From the NCBI RefSeq assembly GCF_000519305.1, contig NZ_KI912610.1, positions 124,183 through 188,182 of the forward strand: DNA of 64,000 nt, given 5' to 3'. Positions 16,374 through 24,543 of the stretch are shown here, one piece after another. The position numbers were made by a program, and so were the translations under genes. The notes below the pieces were generated by a model. The model was not told the DNA's origin and searched no databases. It worked only from the letters and a program-made list of their open reading frames with translations. The DNA comes from Mesorhizobium ciceri WSM4083 (GTDB lineage Bacteria > Pseudomonadota > Alphaproteobacteria > Rhizobiales > Rhizobiaceae). Every line of letters begins with the position of its first letter. Position 1 is the stretch's first letter.

Positions 16374-17932
16374 TGGCCGGACCTTGGGAAAAGTATCAGC
16401 AGCCGGCAGCCGCCCAACCCGGGCCTTGGGCAAAATACGCCCCTGAAGGCAACAGGCAATTCGGCTCTATCGAAGGCACGACGCCATCTGTCTTGGAGCG
16501 CGTTGGCAACGTCATGTTTGATGCAGGCAAGGCCATCGGCTTGCCGGTCGATCAGATGCGCCGTGATAACGCGTCTCTTGATGCGGGGGTGCGCGGCGCG
16601 GCTGATGCGGTGACGTTTGGCACGGCTGATGAAATCGCAGCAAAAGCAGGCGACCTCACGGGCATTGGTGGCCAGCAGGGCAACTATGAAGGCAACCTCA
16701 ATCTTCAGCGAACCATAGATCGAAACGACGAGCAACAGCATCCGGCGGCTCGCCTGGCCGGGCAAATGGCCGGGGCTGTGGCGCTGCCAACCAAGGCGGC
16801 GGCAAGCGTACCCTTGGCAGTTGCGGAAGGAGCTATCGGAGGCGGTCTATATGGCTTCGGTAGTGGCGAAGGAGGCTTCGCTGACCGGATGGTGAATGCC
16901 GGCAAGGGCGCTCTTGTTGGTGGCCTTACGGGCGGCGCTGTTCGGTCGGGCGTCAATGCCTTGGAGTCCCGCGCGGCGTCGAAGGTCATTCCTTCGAATG
17001 ACGACATCCGTAAGGCTGCTCAGGCGGCCTATAACAAGGCAGACGCGGCCGGGGTCATCGTCAAGCCGAGTGGCATGCAGCGGCTAGGTCAAGGCATCGT
17101 GCAGGATCTTTATGATTTCGGCTATGACCCCGCGTTGCAGCCCGGCATTGCAGCCGTGGTCAGCCGTCTTGGAAATCTGTCGGACAAGAACGTCACCTTG
17201 AAGGGTCTCGATGTTGTGCGGCGCGTTGCCGGGAACGCCGCCAAGATGCCCGGCAATCCGTCCCAGCAGGCCGCGGCGAGCAAGATCATTGATCGCATTG
17301 ACGATTTCATTGAAACGTTGCCCGATGAGGACGTGCTTGCGGGCAATATCAAGCATGGTGCCGAAGCTCTTTCGGAGGCCCGCACCTTGTGGGGCAGGCT
17401 TCGCCGCTCTGAGATGGTTGACAGCGCGGCGACCAAGGCTGAACTGCGCGCCGCCTCTACGGGCTCTGGTGGGAATGTCGACAACGCGACCCGGCAGAAC
17501 GTTCGCCGCCTTGTGGAAAACCCGCGCGGAATGTCGGAAAAGGAAAAGGAACTAGCCGAGGTCGTTGTGCGAGGCAGCAAGGGCCAAAACGCTCTCCGTT
17601 TGGCGGGCAAACTCTCCCCCCAAGGCAACGGTCTTATGACCGCCATGGGCGTCGGCGGCGCAATGGTCAATCCGGTTCTTGGCATTCCGGCCCTTGTTGG
17701 GACCGGCGCCAAGGTTCTGGCCGATCGGGCAACAATGCGCAACGTCGAGAAACTATCTCAGGTCATTCGTTCCGGGGGCAAAACCGGCGGTGATTTGGCC
17801 AAGCTTGCCCGGGGTGGAGATATGGACATTCCATCAGTGCAGAGGTTGGAGAAATTCGCTAAGCATATCGGCATCCCGGTTTCGCAGATGGCGGCGATGC
17901 TCAGGGAGCGTGCGGCGGTTACTGCAGAATAG
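16373..17932 (+). CDS. Third ejection/internal virion protein
   Basis: The 519-residue protein starts one base before the previous stop ends. It opens MAGPWEKYQQPAAAQPGPWAKY. Amphipathic, alanine/glycine-rich helices follow (residues about 135-185, AVALPTKAAASVPLAVAEGA; about 425-455). This pattern is seen in P22 gp20- or gp16-like ejection proteins that insert into the host inner membrane. It closes the three-gene ejection module. Its 3' end overlaps 14 bases with the reverse-strand gene that follows. Confidence 0.72.
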   Translation: MAGPWEKYQQPAAAQPGPWAKYAPEGNRQFGSIEGTTPSVLERVGNVMFDAGKAIGLPVDQMRRDNASLDAGVRGAADAVTFGTADEIAAKAGDLTGIGGQQGNYEGNLNLQRTIDRNDEQQHPAARLAGQMAGAVALPTKAAASVPLAVAEGAIGGGLYGFGSGEGGFADRMVNAGKGALVGGLTGGAVRSGVNALESRAASKVIPSNDDIRKAAQAAYNKADAAGVIVKPSGMQRLGQGIVQDLYDFGYDPALQPGIAAVVSRLGNLSDKNVTLKGLDVVRRVAGNAAKMPGNPSQQAAASKIIDRIDDFIETLPDEDVLAGNIKHGAEALSEARTLWGRLRRSEMVDSAATKAELRAASTGSGGNVDNATRQNVRRLVENPRGMSEKEKELAEVVVRGSKGQNALRLAGKLSPQGNGLMTAMGVGGAMVNPVLGIPALVGTGAKVLADRATMRNVEKLSQVIRSGGKTGGDLAKLARGGDMDIPSVQRLEKFAKHIGIPVSQMAAMLRERAAVTAE

Positions 17933-18161
17933 TGTCCAGCCAAGCCGGAACGCTGTTGAAAGCGACCATGAGCGCGCCCAAGGCAAAAAACATTGGGGCC
18001 ACGAGCGCAAAGAAATGAAACCTGGTGGCTTCGTTCGCGCGGCCTTGCTGCTCTAGCTTGGAATACGAAAACACACCCCAGACAAAGCAGACGGTCAGAA
18101 GGTTGGCACCCAATACGGCAGCTAGCACCTGCCAAAAGATCGTTTCGCTCATCTCCGGCAT
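17919..18161 (-). CDS. Two-segment membrane protein on the reverse strand, 80 aa
   Basis: The frame is open further upstream, but the ATG at 18161 fits best after the upstream reverse gene. The product begins MPEMSETIFWQVLAAVLGAN. It has two hydrophobic segments: about 8-29 (FWQVLAAVLGANLLTVCFVW) and about 50-70 (FHFFALVAPMFFALGALMVA), with a polar linker (SKLEQQGRANEATR). It runs opposite to all neighbouring late genes and overlaps the ejection gene tail to tail. Function unknown; a superinfection or lysogenic-conversion role is possible. Confidence 0.62.
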   Translation of the reverse strand: MPEMSETIFWQVLAAVLGANLLTVCFVWGVFSYSKLEQQGRANEATRFHFFALVAPMFFALGALMVAFNSVPAWLDTILQ

Positions 18162-18195
18162 ATAGCACTCAACATCGGTCTTTTGAAGATGCTGC

Positions 18196-18321
18196 CTAGG
18201 TCCAGAGGCCATAGTAGCAAAACAGAGACAAGCCGATAGCGCCGAAGGCAACACCCAGGCAATCGAGTAGCGTGAACTTGCGGATGTCAAGTTTCTCGCG
18301 GTCGTTGTCCTCGTAACCCAT
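18196..18321 (-). CDS. Very small membrane protein on the reverse strand, 41 aa
   Basis: Reverse-strand ATG at 18321 is preceded by AGGAGGATTCC, an excellent ribosome site. The product starts MGYEDNDREKLDIRKFTLLD, a charged N-terminus. One hydrophobic segment follows at about 17-39 (CLGVAFGAIGLSLFCYYGLW), and it then ends. It lies 34 bases upstream of the 80-residue membrane gene, so the two form a reverse-strand pair. No family recognised. Confidence 0.6.
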   Translation of the reverse strand: MGYEDNDREKLDIRKFTLLDCLGVAFGAIGLSLFCYYGLWT

Positions 18322-18412
18322 GGAATCCTCCTCCTAAAACTTGGCGTGCATAGCACACCCGGAAGCATAGCGCGAGAGCGCCGGGCCTCATTCCCCTTGG
18401 AGAAACAGCAAA

Positions 18413-19435
18413 ATGGCAATCTTGTGGGACCCTGGTCTTGCGCCGTGGATCGATCCGACCGGCACGCCCTATTCGGGCCTCAAGGCATATTTCTACGATG
18501 CCGGCACACTGACGCCGCTGGTTACGTACACCGATGCAGGGCTGTCGATCCCGAACGATCATCCAGTTGTTGCGGATTCGGGCGGCGAGTTTCCGCCTGT
18601 CTTTCTCCCGGAACAGATCGATTACCACCTTCGCATCGAGACCGCTGACGGCTCAACTCTGCGGGACATCGACAACATCTCAGCCCCCACGACCGTTGTC
18701 CCTGACCCGCCCAGCGGCGGCACCGACGTTCAGTACCTGTTCAACACTGGCGACATCAAGACGGCCTGGCGTGCCACCGTGCCAACTGGCTTCGTCCGAT
18801 GCAATGGGCGAACGGTCGGCAACGCTACTTCCGGCGCAACGGAGCGCGCCAACGCCGACACAAGCGCGCTGTTCCAATTCCTATGGACGGAAGATGCAAA
18901 CTTGGCCGTCTCCGGCGGCCGCGGCGCTACGGCGGTTGGCGATTACGCTGCTTCCAAGACCATCGCGCTCCCCGACCTTCGTGGCCGCGCCCTGTTTGGT
19001 CTGGACGGGATGGGGGGCGCAGATGCGAACCGTGTTCTTGATGCCGACACGACCGGCGGCAATTCGAACGTTGTCGGAGCGGTCGGCGGCGAAAGCAAGC
19101 ATACGCTGCTCACTGCAGAACTTCCGTCCCATGATCACGACCTGGGGACGCTGGCTGTCGGCTCGACTGGCAGCACCCACGGCCACGCTTATCGCACATC
19201 GCAAGGCGGTAGCGACTGGCTGAGCGGCAGTGGCGGTATAGTTCTTGGCGGCAACAGCCAGACGAACCGCGCCGCTTTCACGGGCACGCCGTCCAGCGCC
19301 ATCACGGAGCAGATTGGCGGCGACGGCAGCCCCCACACGCACAATCTGACAGGCAAAGTGGCGACGGCCGGTTCTGGGACCGCACACAACAACATGCCGC
19401 CCTTCGCGCAAGTCCAGTTCTTCATCAAGCTTTGA
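18413..19435 (+). CDS. Tail fibre protein with tail-collar domain
   Basis: The 340-residue protein has a TTGGAGAAA ribosome site. Residues 1-90 form a small domain common to rhizobial phage fibres (GLKAYFYDAGTLTPLVTYTD). The collar-like domain begins near 120 (TVPTGFVRCNGRTVG) and continues with LPDLRGRALFGLDGMGG. The end HNNMPPFAQVQFFIKL is the usual collar-domain finish. His-rich segments (LPSHDHDLG, SPHTHNL) may bind metal as in T4 long tail fibre tips. Likely receptor binding. Confidence 0.85.
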   Translation: MAILWDPGLAPWIDPTGTPYSGLKAYFYDAGTLTPLVTYTDAGLSIPNDHPVVADSGGEFPPVFLPEQIDYHLRIETADGSTLRDIDNISAPTTVVPDPPSGGTDVQYLFNTGDIKTAWRATVPTGFVRCNGRTVGNATSGATERANADTSALFQFLWTEDANLAVSGGRGATAVGDYAASKTIALPDLRGRALFGLDGMGGADANRVLDADTTGGNSNVVGAVGGESKHTLLTAELPSHDHDLGTLAVGSTGSTHGHAYRTSQGGSDWLSGSGGIVLGGNSQTNRAAFTGTPSSAITEQIGGDGSPHTHNLTGKVATAGSGTAHNNMPPFAQVQFFIKL

Positions 19436-19442
19436 GGCGACG

Positions 19443-19793
19443 ATGTATCAGGTCAACACTTCCTCGCCCTCGGGGTCGGATTGGACGCTTCTTATCGAAG
19501 CTATCAATGCCGAAACCAACCAGCCGCTTTCCGAGCTTGACGAGACTGCATTGGTCGAAATGCAGCTTCAGGACAAAAGCAACTGCGTCCTGCTGAGCGC
19601 CACTACTGCTGATGGGTCTATCGAGATTCCGGAGGTCGGCAAGTGCCAGTGGCGTTTCACCTACACTCAGATGGGCGCGCTCTGCCCTGGCAACACCTAC
19701 AGCTACGCCTGCCGGATGACGACTGCCGGGGGCACGGTCACGCTTATGACCGGCACTCACGCTTACATCGACGGTGAATTCGAATGGCGATAG
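19443..19793 (+). CDS. Tail fibre-associated protein, 116 aa
   Basis: Starts seven bases after the collar fibre gene. The sequence alternates beta-prone segments (SDWTLLIEAINAETNQPLSE and WRFTYTQMGALCPGNTYSY). The three cysteines have no clear pairing pattern. The end overlaps the start of the tail spike gene by 10 bases. Small proteins between fibre genes are often chaperones or adaptor domains; this one reads more like a structural beta domain. Role inferred from position. Confidence 0.6.
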   Translation: MYQVNTSSPSGSDWTLLIEAINAETNQPLSELDETALVEMQLQDKSNCVLLSATTADGSIEIPEVGKCQWRFTYTQMGALCPGNTYSYACRMTTAGGTVTLMTGTHAYIDGEFEWR

Positions 19794-22165
19794 TCCCCTC
19801 GATCCGCATTCGTGTTCAGACCGCTCCGAAGATCCGCATCCGGGTTGTCCCGGCGCTGATCCCGCTCAATGCAACTGTTGCGGTTGGCGATGTCGTCACG
19901 CTTCCAGCAGGAAGCCCGGCCACGGTTACCAATGTCGGCACGCCAAGCACCGTTGTGCTGGATTTTGAGATTCCTCAAGGCCTGCAAGGCTCCCCGGGTA
20001 CGGACGGGGATGACGGCCTCCCCGGCGTCGTGCAAGCAGTGGCGGGGAGCACCTACATATCTGTTAATAGTGCCGACCCTGCCAACCCCATAGTTTCCGC
20101 GACTGGGCTACTGCCTCTCGCTGGCGGCACAATGACGGGCAAGCTGAACACGATCGCCACGGCAGCAGTCGCCGGGGCTGGATTGAACATCCCGCATGGT
20201 GTTGCGCCGACATCTCCGGTTGATGGGGATATGTGGTCCACGTCGGCATTCGGTATCTACGCTCGGGTCAATGGCGTCACCAAAGCTTTGGCATCTCTCG
20301 ACAACGCTTCACAGTGGACGCTTGTCCAGACCTTCAAAACCAGTTCGACCACAGCCGCCTCCATCCGCATGCCCCACGGTGTAGCGCCGTCATCGCCGAC
20401 CAATGGCGACATGTGGACGACTACTGCCGGCCTGTTCTACCGGATCAATGGCGCCACCATCACTCCATACGCCCCAGGCGGAACCGATGTCGCTATTGCA
20501 GACGGCGGCACGGGCGCATCCGCAGCCGATGCCGCCCGTCTGAACCTTGTCGTTCCAACCTATGTCGCCACACGAACCGCGATGAAGGCGCTTGACACCA
20601 CCAAAGATACCGTTGCGATCCTGACCGAAGCGAACAGGCAGGGTCGGTTTAACTGGACCTCTGGAAATTTTTCGACCCAGGTCAGCGCCGACACGCTCGA
20701 GGGTGTTTATGTCAAGGCGACCGCGATCGCCTCGTCTTCCGGCGCCTGGGTGCGCTCCTATGAAGGGTCGGCCATGGCACGTTTTTGGGGCGCGACCGGC
20801 GACGGAACGACAGACGACGCCGCCGCGATCAATGCAGGGCTTACCGTCATCGGGCCGGTCTTGCTTGAAAACAAGGTATATGCGGTCGGGAGCACGATCA
20901 ATACCACTGCTACCGGCAAGTCGCTGTTCGGCCCTCCCGGCCGTCCTGGTGGTGTGTTCAACGCGGCATCCGTCGCCGGTGCGGCTTTGAAGTGGATCGG
21001 CGCGCTTGGGGGCGACATGATCCACTTCGGAAGCGAGACCGCTGGCGTCGATATGTACGGCGGCGCGCTGCTCAATCTGCAACTAGATTGCAACGACCTC
21101 GCGAACTCGGGGATCGTGATGCGCGCCATCGACAATGCGCAAGTCGAGAACATCAAAATCCACAAGGTGCGCAACAACAGCCTGGTTGCCGGCCTGCGGC
21201 TGACATCGAACGCCAACGGCTTCACGCCGGTCAACTGCATCCACAACTGTTCGTTCCGCAACATCACCATTGCAACATCGGTTTCGGCGATGGGCATCTA
21301 CAACGACAGCTTGGGTACGAGCGGCGGGCAGAACACGACTAATTGCACCTTTGATAATATTCATGTCACCCACACGAACGGGAACGCCTTTCAGCTTTCG
21401 TCGGTCGACACAAGCACGTTCACACGCTGCGCAACAAGCCGATTGACTGGTGGCACAGGCGCGGCGCTTTACCTCGACGGCAATGCCGTATCCAGCAAGA
21501 CTGTCATGGGGTGCGTCTTCAATCTCTTCCACCCTTACGTAGCCAGCGGTACCCCGGCTATCTATGCCGATGGGCAGTATTCCAGGCAAAACAAGATGAT
21601 TTTGACCGGCGTCGACACGTTCACGCTGCCGCAGATCATCAATAGCGCGGAACTTTTCTTCGAATATGTCGGCTCCGGCTACACCGGTTTGATCGCTTCG
21701 GAAGCGCCCTATAACCGCGTTCCTCCGCTGCAAATCGCCAACTATGCCGTCGCGGACAGCAAGACGCTTGATTGGTATGAGGAAGGGACTTTCGTACCGA
21801 CTCTGACGCTGGGAGGCGCTGCCGTGGGCATGACGTTCACGAGCCAGAAAGGTGAATTTACCCGCCTGGGCGATGTGGTCACGTTCGCGATTGAGTTCAC
21901 ACTTAGCGCGAAAGGATCGTCAGTTGGTCAGATTCTTGTTGGGACGTTACCCTATGCCAAGAACGCCAACAACGGGGCGGCGGTTAACGTCTACGCGACG
22001 AATGTGACTGCCGGCGTTGGTGACACTGTGCTTTCTGCGATCATCAGTGCGAGCGGTACCACGATCAACCCGCGCAAGATGGTAACGGGCGCTATGACCA
22101 TCATGACTGATGTCGATATCACCAATACGACGACCCTCCGCATCTCCGGCAGCTACAAGGTGTAG
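19784..22165 (+). CDS. Tail spike with collagen-like tract and beta-helix region
   Basis: The 793-residue protein has an N-terminal beta-rich adaptor (1-65) and a short Gly-X-Y tract (GLQGSPGTDGDDGLPG, about 66-81). Two copies of a repeated module follow: HGVAPTSPVDGDMW near 138 and HGVAPSSPTNGDMW near 198. From about 325 (FWGATGDGTTDDAAAIN) it shows the pectate-lyase-like beta-helix opening, then repeated strands to about 640. The last 130 residues are a beta domain. Such spikes bind and often cut surface polysaccharide; a catalytic site cannot be assigned by eye. Confidence 0.85.
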   Translation: MAIVPSIRIRVQTAPKIRIRVVPALIPLNATVAVGDVVTLPAGSPATVTNVGTPSTVVLDFEIPQGLQGSPGTDGDDGLPGVVQAVAGSTYISVNSADPANPIVSATGLLPLAGGTMTGKLNTIATAAVAGAGLNIPHGVAPTSPVDGDMWSTSAFGIYARVNGVTKALASLDNASQWTLVQTFKTSSTTAASIRMPHGVAPSSPTNGDMWTTTAGLFYRINGATITPYAPGGTDVAIADGGTGASAADAARLNLVVPTYVATRTAMKALDTTKDTVAILTEANRQGRFNWTSGNFSTQVSADTLEGVYVKATAIASSSGAWVRSYEGSAMARFWGATGDGTTDDAAAINAGLTVIGPVLLENKVYAVGSTINTTATGKSLFGPPGRPGGVFNAASVAGAALKWIGALGGDMIHFGSETAGVDMYGGALLNLQLDCNDLANSGIVMRAIDNAQVENIKIHKVRNNSLVAGLRLTSNANGFTPVNCIHNCSFRNITIATSVSAMGIYNDSLGTSGGQNTTNCTFDNIHVTHTNGNAFQLSSVDTSTFTRCATSRLTGGTGAALYLDGNAVSSKTVMGCVFNLFHPYVASGTPAIYADGQYSRQNKMILTGVDTFTLPQIINSAELFFEYVGSGYTGLIASEAPYNRVPPLQIANYAVADSKTLDWYEEGTFVPTLTLGGAAVGMTFTSQKGEFTRLGDVVTFAIEFTLSAKGSSVGQILVGTLPYAKNANNGAAVNVYATNVTAGVGDTVLSAIISASGTTINPRKMVTGAMTIMTDVDITNTTTLRISGSYKV

Positions 22166-22167
22166 GC

Positions 22168-22359
22168 CTAACCGGCCCTAAACCAACTCGTCCTGCCGCT
22201 GGCAAGGTGCGTCACCCGTATCCACTCGCCATCGATAGGCTCCGGGCCATTCGGGGCTGTCACCGGTCCCCATACCTTGGCGGCTTCCAGATCGCTGCCC
22301 TGAGCCTCGGTGCGCTTCAGGGTGATGCCGTCTTTGACCAGTTCGACTGCAAATCTCAT
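22168..22359 (-). CDS. Small reverse-strand hypothetical protein, 63 aa
   Basis: This gene fits exactly between the tail spike stop (22165) and the endolysin start (22375), but on the opposite strand. The product starts MRFAVELVKDGITLKRTEA and ends near WIRVTHLASGRTSWF. It is soluble, with no cysteine pairs or membrane segment. The pattern recalls small uncharacterised proteins of rhizobial genomes and phages. The ribosome site is weak, so confidence is moderate. Confidence 0.5.
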   Translation of the reverse strand: MRFAVELVKDGITLKRTEAQGSDLEAAKVWGPVTAPNGPEPIDGEWIRVTHLASGRTSWFRAG

Positions 22360-22374
22360 CGCAAAGGAATTCCC

Positions 22375-23109
22375 ATGGACCTGAAGACGGGCGACACCCG
22401 GCTTATCATAGGCGCGTGCAGTGCGGATGGCCTTCTGCGAAACCAGACGGCGTACGTCCTGGCTACCGCCTACCATGAGACCGCTCACACCATGAAGCCG
22501 ATCTATGAGCGCGGCGCTAGGGCCTATTTCAACAAATACGAGCCCGGCACCAAGATCGGCAAGACGCTCGGGAACGCTGTTAAAGGCGATGGCTACCTGT
22601 TCCGGGGTAGGGGATATGTCCAGCTTACGGGCCGAACCAACTATGCCCGGGCCGGACGCGAACTGGCAATCGACCTTCTTCGCCAACCAGACCTTGCGCT
22701 GCTCTCCTCGAATGCCGCGCAGATCATCGTCCTTGGCATGGTCGAAGGCTGGTTTACCGGCAAGAAACTGGCTGACTACATCACGTTGGCCAAGTCCGAT
22801 TTCAAGAACGCTCGCCGGATTATCAACGGCACAGACGACGCGGACCTGATCGCCGGCTATGCCGTGCAGTACGACGCTCTGCTCATTGCTGATGGATATG
22901 GCGTTGCTGCGCCACAAGCAGCCCCACCAGCGCCCGCCAAGCCTATCCCGGCTCCGCAACCCGCGCCGGCTGCTGAGCGCGTCCCCCAGCCTCTACCGAA
23001 GCCACCCAGCAAGCTTGCGCCGGCCGCGACGGTTATCGCCATCATCGCCATGGCCCTGGCTGGCTTCTGGCATCACGTCACTTCATTCATCGGGAGCCTG
23101 TTACAATGA
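22375..23109 (+). CDS. GH19-family endolysin with C-terminal membrane segment
   Basis: The frame is open from 22207, but the ATG at 22375 with AAAGGAAT upstream gives a 244-residue protein matching the family. TAYHETAHTMKPIYERG (31-47) carries the GH19 catalytic glutamate (Glu35) and a second candidate (Glu45). GDGYLFRGRGYVQLTGRTNY is the conserved substrate region. Residues about 178-208 are a proline/alanine linker. The end (VIAIIAMALAGFWHHVTSF) is one membrane segment, an uncommon addition. It cleaves peptidoglycan glycan strands. It overlaps the holin-like gene by four bases. Confidence 0.88.
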   Translation: MDLKTGDTRLIIGACSADGLLRNQTAYVLATAYHETAHTMKPIYERGARAYFNKYEPGTKIGKTLGNAVKGDGYLFRGRGYVQLTGRTNYARAGRELAIDLLRQPDLALLSSNAAQIIVLGMVEGWFTGKKLADYITLAKSDFKNARRIINGTDDADLIAGYAVQYDALLIADGYGVAAPQAAPPAPAKPIPAPQPAPAAERVPQPLPKPPSKLAPAATVIAIIAMALAGFWHHVTSFIGSLLQ

Positions 23110-23330
23110 AATTCCTCAACACAAACGCACTGCACAACCTCATCAATATCCTGATCGTGGTCATCACGTCCGGTGCGCTCGTCGGCTTCGACTGGACTGC
23201 ATTCGGGGTCAGCGACCATGCGGCGCTCCAGATCAGCGGCAGCCTGGCGCTGCTGAAGATCATCATCAACGCGGTTCGCGATGGTCCGGCCGGCATGGTC
23301 GCGCCACCGCCGCCGGCAGAGGAGAAGTAA
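23106..23330 (+). CDS. Holin-like small membrane protein, 74 aa
   Basis: Starts in an ATGA overlap with the endolysin gene. Residues about 11-31 (NLINILIVVITSGALVGFDW) form a clear hydrophobic segment. About 45-57 (LALLKIIINAV) is a weaker second one. The C-terminus is proline-rich and charged (APPPPAEEK). The size and position next to endolysin and spanins fit a holin. Holins are too diverse for assignment by motif. Confidence 0.72.
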   Translation: MKFLNTNALHNLINILIVVITSGALVGFDWTAFGVSDHAALQISGSLALLKIIINAVRDGPAGMVAPPPPAEEK

Positions 23331-23331
23331 G

Positions 23332-23451
23332 ATGGATCACGCTATCACAGTTGGCGATGTCCTGCTGGCCATGGGCGTTGGGTTCGGCGTCGTGGCCGCT
23401 ATAGCAGGCGTCTGGTTCGTCGGCGCAGTCAATGGATGGTGGATGACATGA
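23332..23451 (+). CDS. 39-residue membrane protein in the lysis cassette
   Basis: The ATG at 23332 follows the holin-like stop by one base, with GGAGAAG in front. The product is MDHAITVGDVLLAMGVGFGV followed by more hydrophobic residues, so almost the whole chain is one membrane segment. Its TGA overlaps the start of the inner spanin gene (ATGA). It may be an antiholin or second holin. Confidence 0.6.
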   Translation: MDHAITVGDVLLAMGVGFGVVAAIAGVWFVGAVNGWWMT

Positions 23452-23687
23452 CCGCGCTCCTGGCCTGGTTCCTCAGCAATCCCACCGTCATCGCCATCGG
23501 AGCAGCAATCGTCACGGCCGGCGGCGCATGGATCCACGGCCGTCTTTCGGGCGCCAAAGCACAAGCCAACGCCGACAAGGCCAAGGAGGCCGATTCCTAT
23601 GCGAAGCATATTCAGGATATCTCTGACGCTGCCAATGCTCGCCCTGCTGGCAGCTTGTCAGACGACAAAAACAACCGGGACCGGTAA
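23448..23687 (+). CDS. Rz-like inner-membrane spanin subunit
   Basis: The start at 23448 sits in an ATGA overlap; the upstream in-frame GTG at 23436 is not needed. The 79-residue protein has an N-terminal membrane anchor at about 4-27 (LLAWFLSNPTVIAIGAAIVT). A periplasmic, charged helical part follows (KAQANADKAKEADSYAKHIQ), as in Rz proteins. The Rz1-like gene starts within its 3' part in another frame, the standard spanin layout. It should link inner and outer membranes for final envelope rupture. Confidence 0.78.
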   Translation: MTALLAWFLSNPTVIAIGAAIVTAGGAWIHGRLSGAKAQANADKAKEADSYAKHIQDISDAANARPAGSLSDDKNNRDR

Positions 23688-23802
23688 GGAGGTGTGCCTC
23701 ATCTGGACGCCAGCTACCTACTCGGCAAAAGGCGACACCTCAGCAACGATTGACGGCAACCGCGCGTTGAATGCGAGGCGCGATGCCTTCTGCAAGCAAT
23801 AG
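23599..23802 (+). CDS. Rz1-like outer-membrane spanin lipoprotein
   Basis: The 67-residue product starts inside the Rz-like gene in a different frame, with a strong AAGGAGG site upstream. It opens with a lipoprotein signal (MRSIFRISLTLPMLALLAAC), lipobox LLAAC and Cys20. A short polar part with two further cysteines follows. It would be anchored in the outer membrane and pair with the inner spanin. Confidence 0.8.
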   Translation: MRSIFRISLTLPMLALLAACQTTKTTGTGKEVCLIWTPATYSAKGDTSATIDGNRALNARRDAFCKQ

Positions 23803-23826
23803 CAGCGCATAAAAGGGCACCGGGGC

Positions 23827-24306
23827 ATGAGCAGTGAGGATGAGGCAATGCTGTCGATCAGGGTGGACAAAAGGCCGATATCGCAAGCCCAACTAATAGG
23901 CTTCGTCGTGATCCTCATGGGGCAGGCGTTCGTCGGGGGCGGGCTGTATTACAAGTTCACCAGTGATATCGCCAACGCCGCCTCGAAGGCGGATCTTGCC
24001 ACGCTGTCGGTGAAGGTCGACAGTGAATCGGCGGCTCGACAAGCCCGGTCTGTCCTCTCGGATCGAAACTTTGACGACATTCAGAATCAGCTAAAGCCTC
24101 TCGATACGGTCTCGCTTCGTCTAGACCAGAACGACAAGCGGGACGACGCACAGGATGCCCGCATTGACCGGATGCTGGAGCTGATAGGCGCCAAGCTCGA
24201 TACGCTGACCCAGAACGTTGCGGACGTGAAGGCAGATGTCCGCGTCGTGGCCCAGGATGTCAAGAATTTGGGCGGAAAGACGCAGCCAACAAGCTTTCGA
24301 CCCTGA
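23827..24306 (+). CDS. Coiled-coil membrane protein of the phage late region, 159 aa
   Basis: Residues about 20-45 (QLIGFVVILMGQAFVGGGLY) form one membrane segment after a short cytoplasmic start. The remaining 110 residues are a long heptad-patterned helix (VKVDSESAARQARSVLSDRN, then IDRMLELIGAKLDTLTQNVADV). Proteins of this type lie beside lysis genes in many phages and are often unassigned. It is the last forward late gene before a non-coding gap. Confidence 0.65.
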   Translation: MSSEDEAMLSIRVDKRPISQAQLIGFVVILMGQAFVGGGLYYKFTSDIANAASKADLATLSVKVDSESAARQARSVLSDRNFDDIQNQLKPLDTVSLRLDQNDKRDDAQDARIDRMLELIGAKLDTLTQNVADVKADVRVVAQDVKNLGGKTQPTSFRP

Positions 24307-24341
24307 TCAAGGTGTGCGGACAAACAGAGCCACGAATCGCC

Positions 24342-24362
24342 CTAGGCAGCTATCCTGCCTAG
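24342..24362. repeat. Perfect inverted repeat after the late operon; rest of 24307-24543 holds nothing clear
   Basis: CTAGGCAG (24342-24349) pairs with CTGCCTAG (24355-24362) around a 5-base loop, 35 bases after the last late gene. There is no T-run, so it may be an mRNA 3'-end hairpin rather than an intrinsic terminator. In the rest of the gap I see only a possible 26-codon GTG frame near 24381 without good support. Confidence 0.45.
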
Positions 24363-24543
24363 CTCGAATGATGCATCGACCGTGCCAATAGAACGTGACC
24401 GTTGGCGGCGTGTCGACCGGCTGGAAGCTCGTTGGCGGGATCTTCATGCGGGAGTGTGTTAGTGCGGCCAACTGAATTGTTTCCTCGATGGGGGAGTCTC
24501 AACCCGCATTATATACCAGCCGCGCCCTACGTACAGTGCGCCC

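Noticed and set aside
24381..24461. 26-codon GTG frame in the gap after the late operon
   Set aside because: Arg/Trp-rich, no ribosome site and no overlap evidence.
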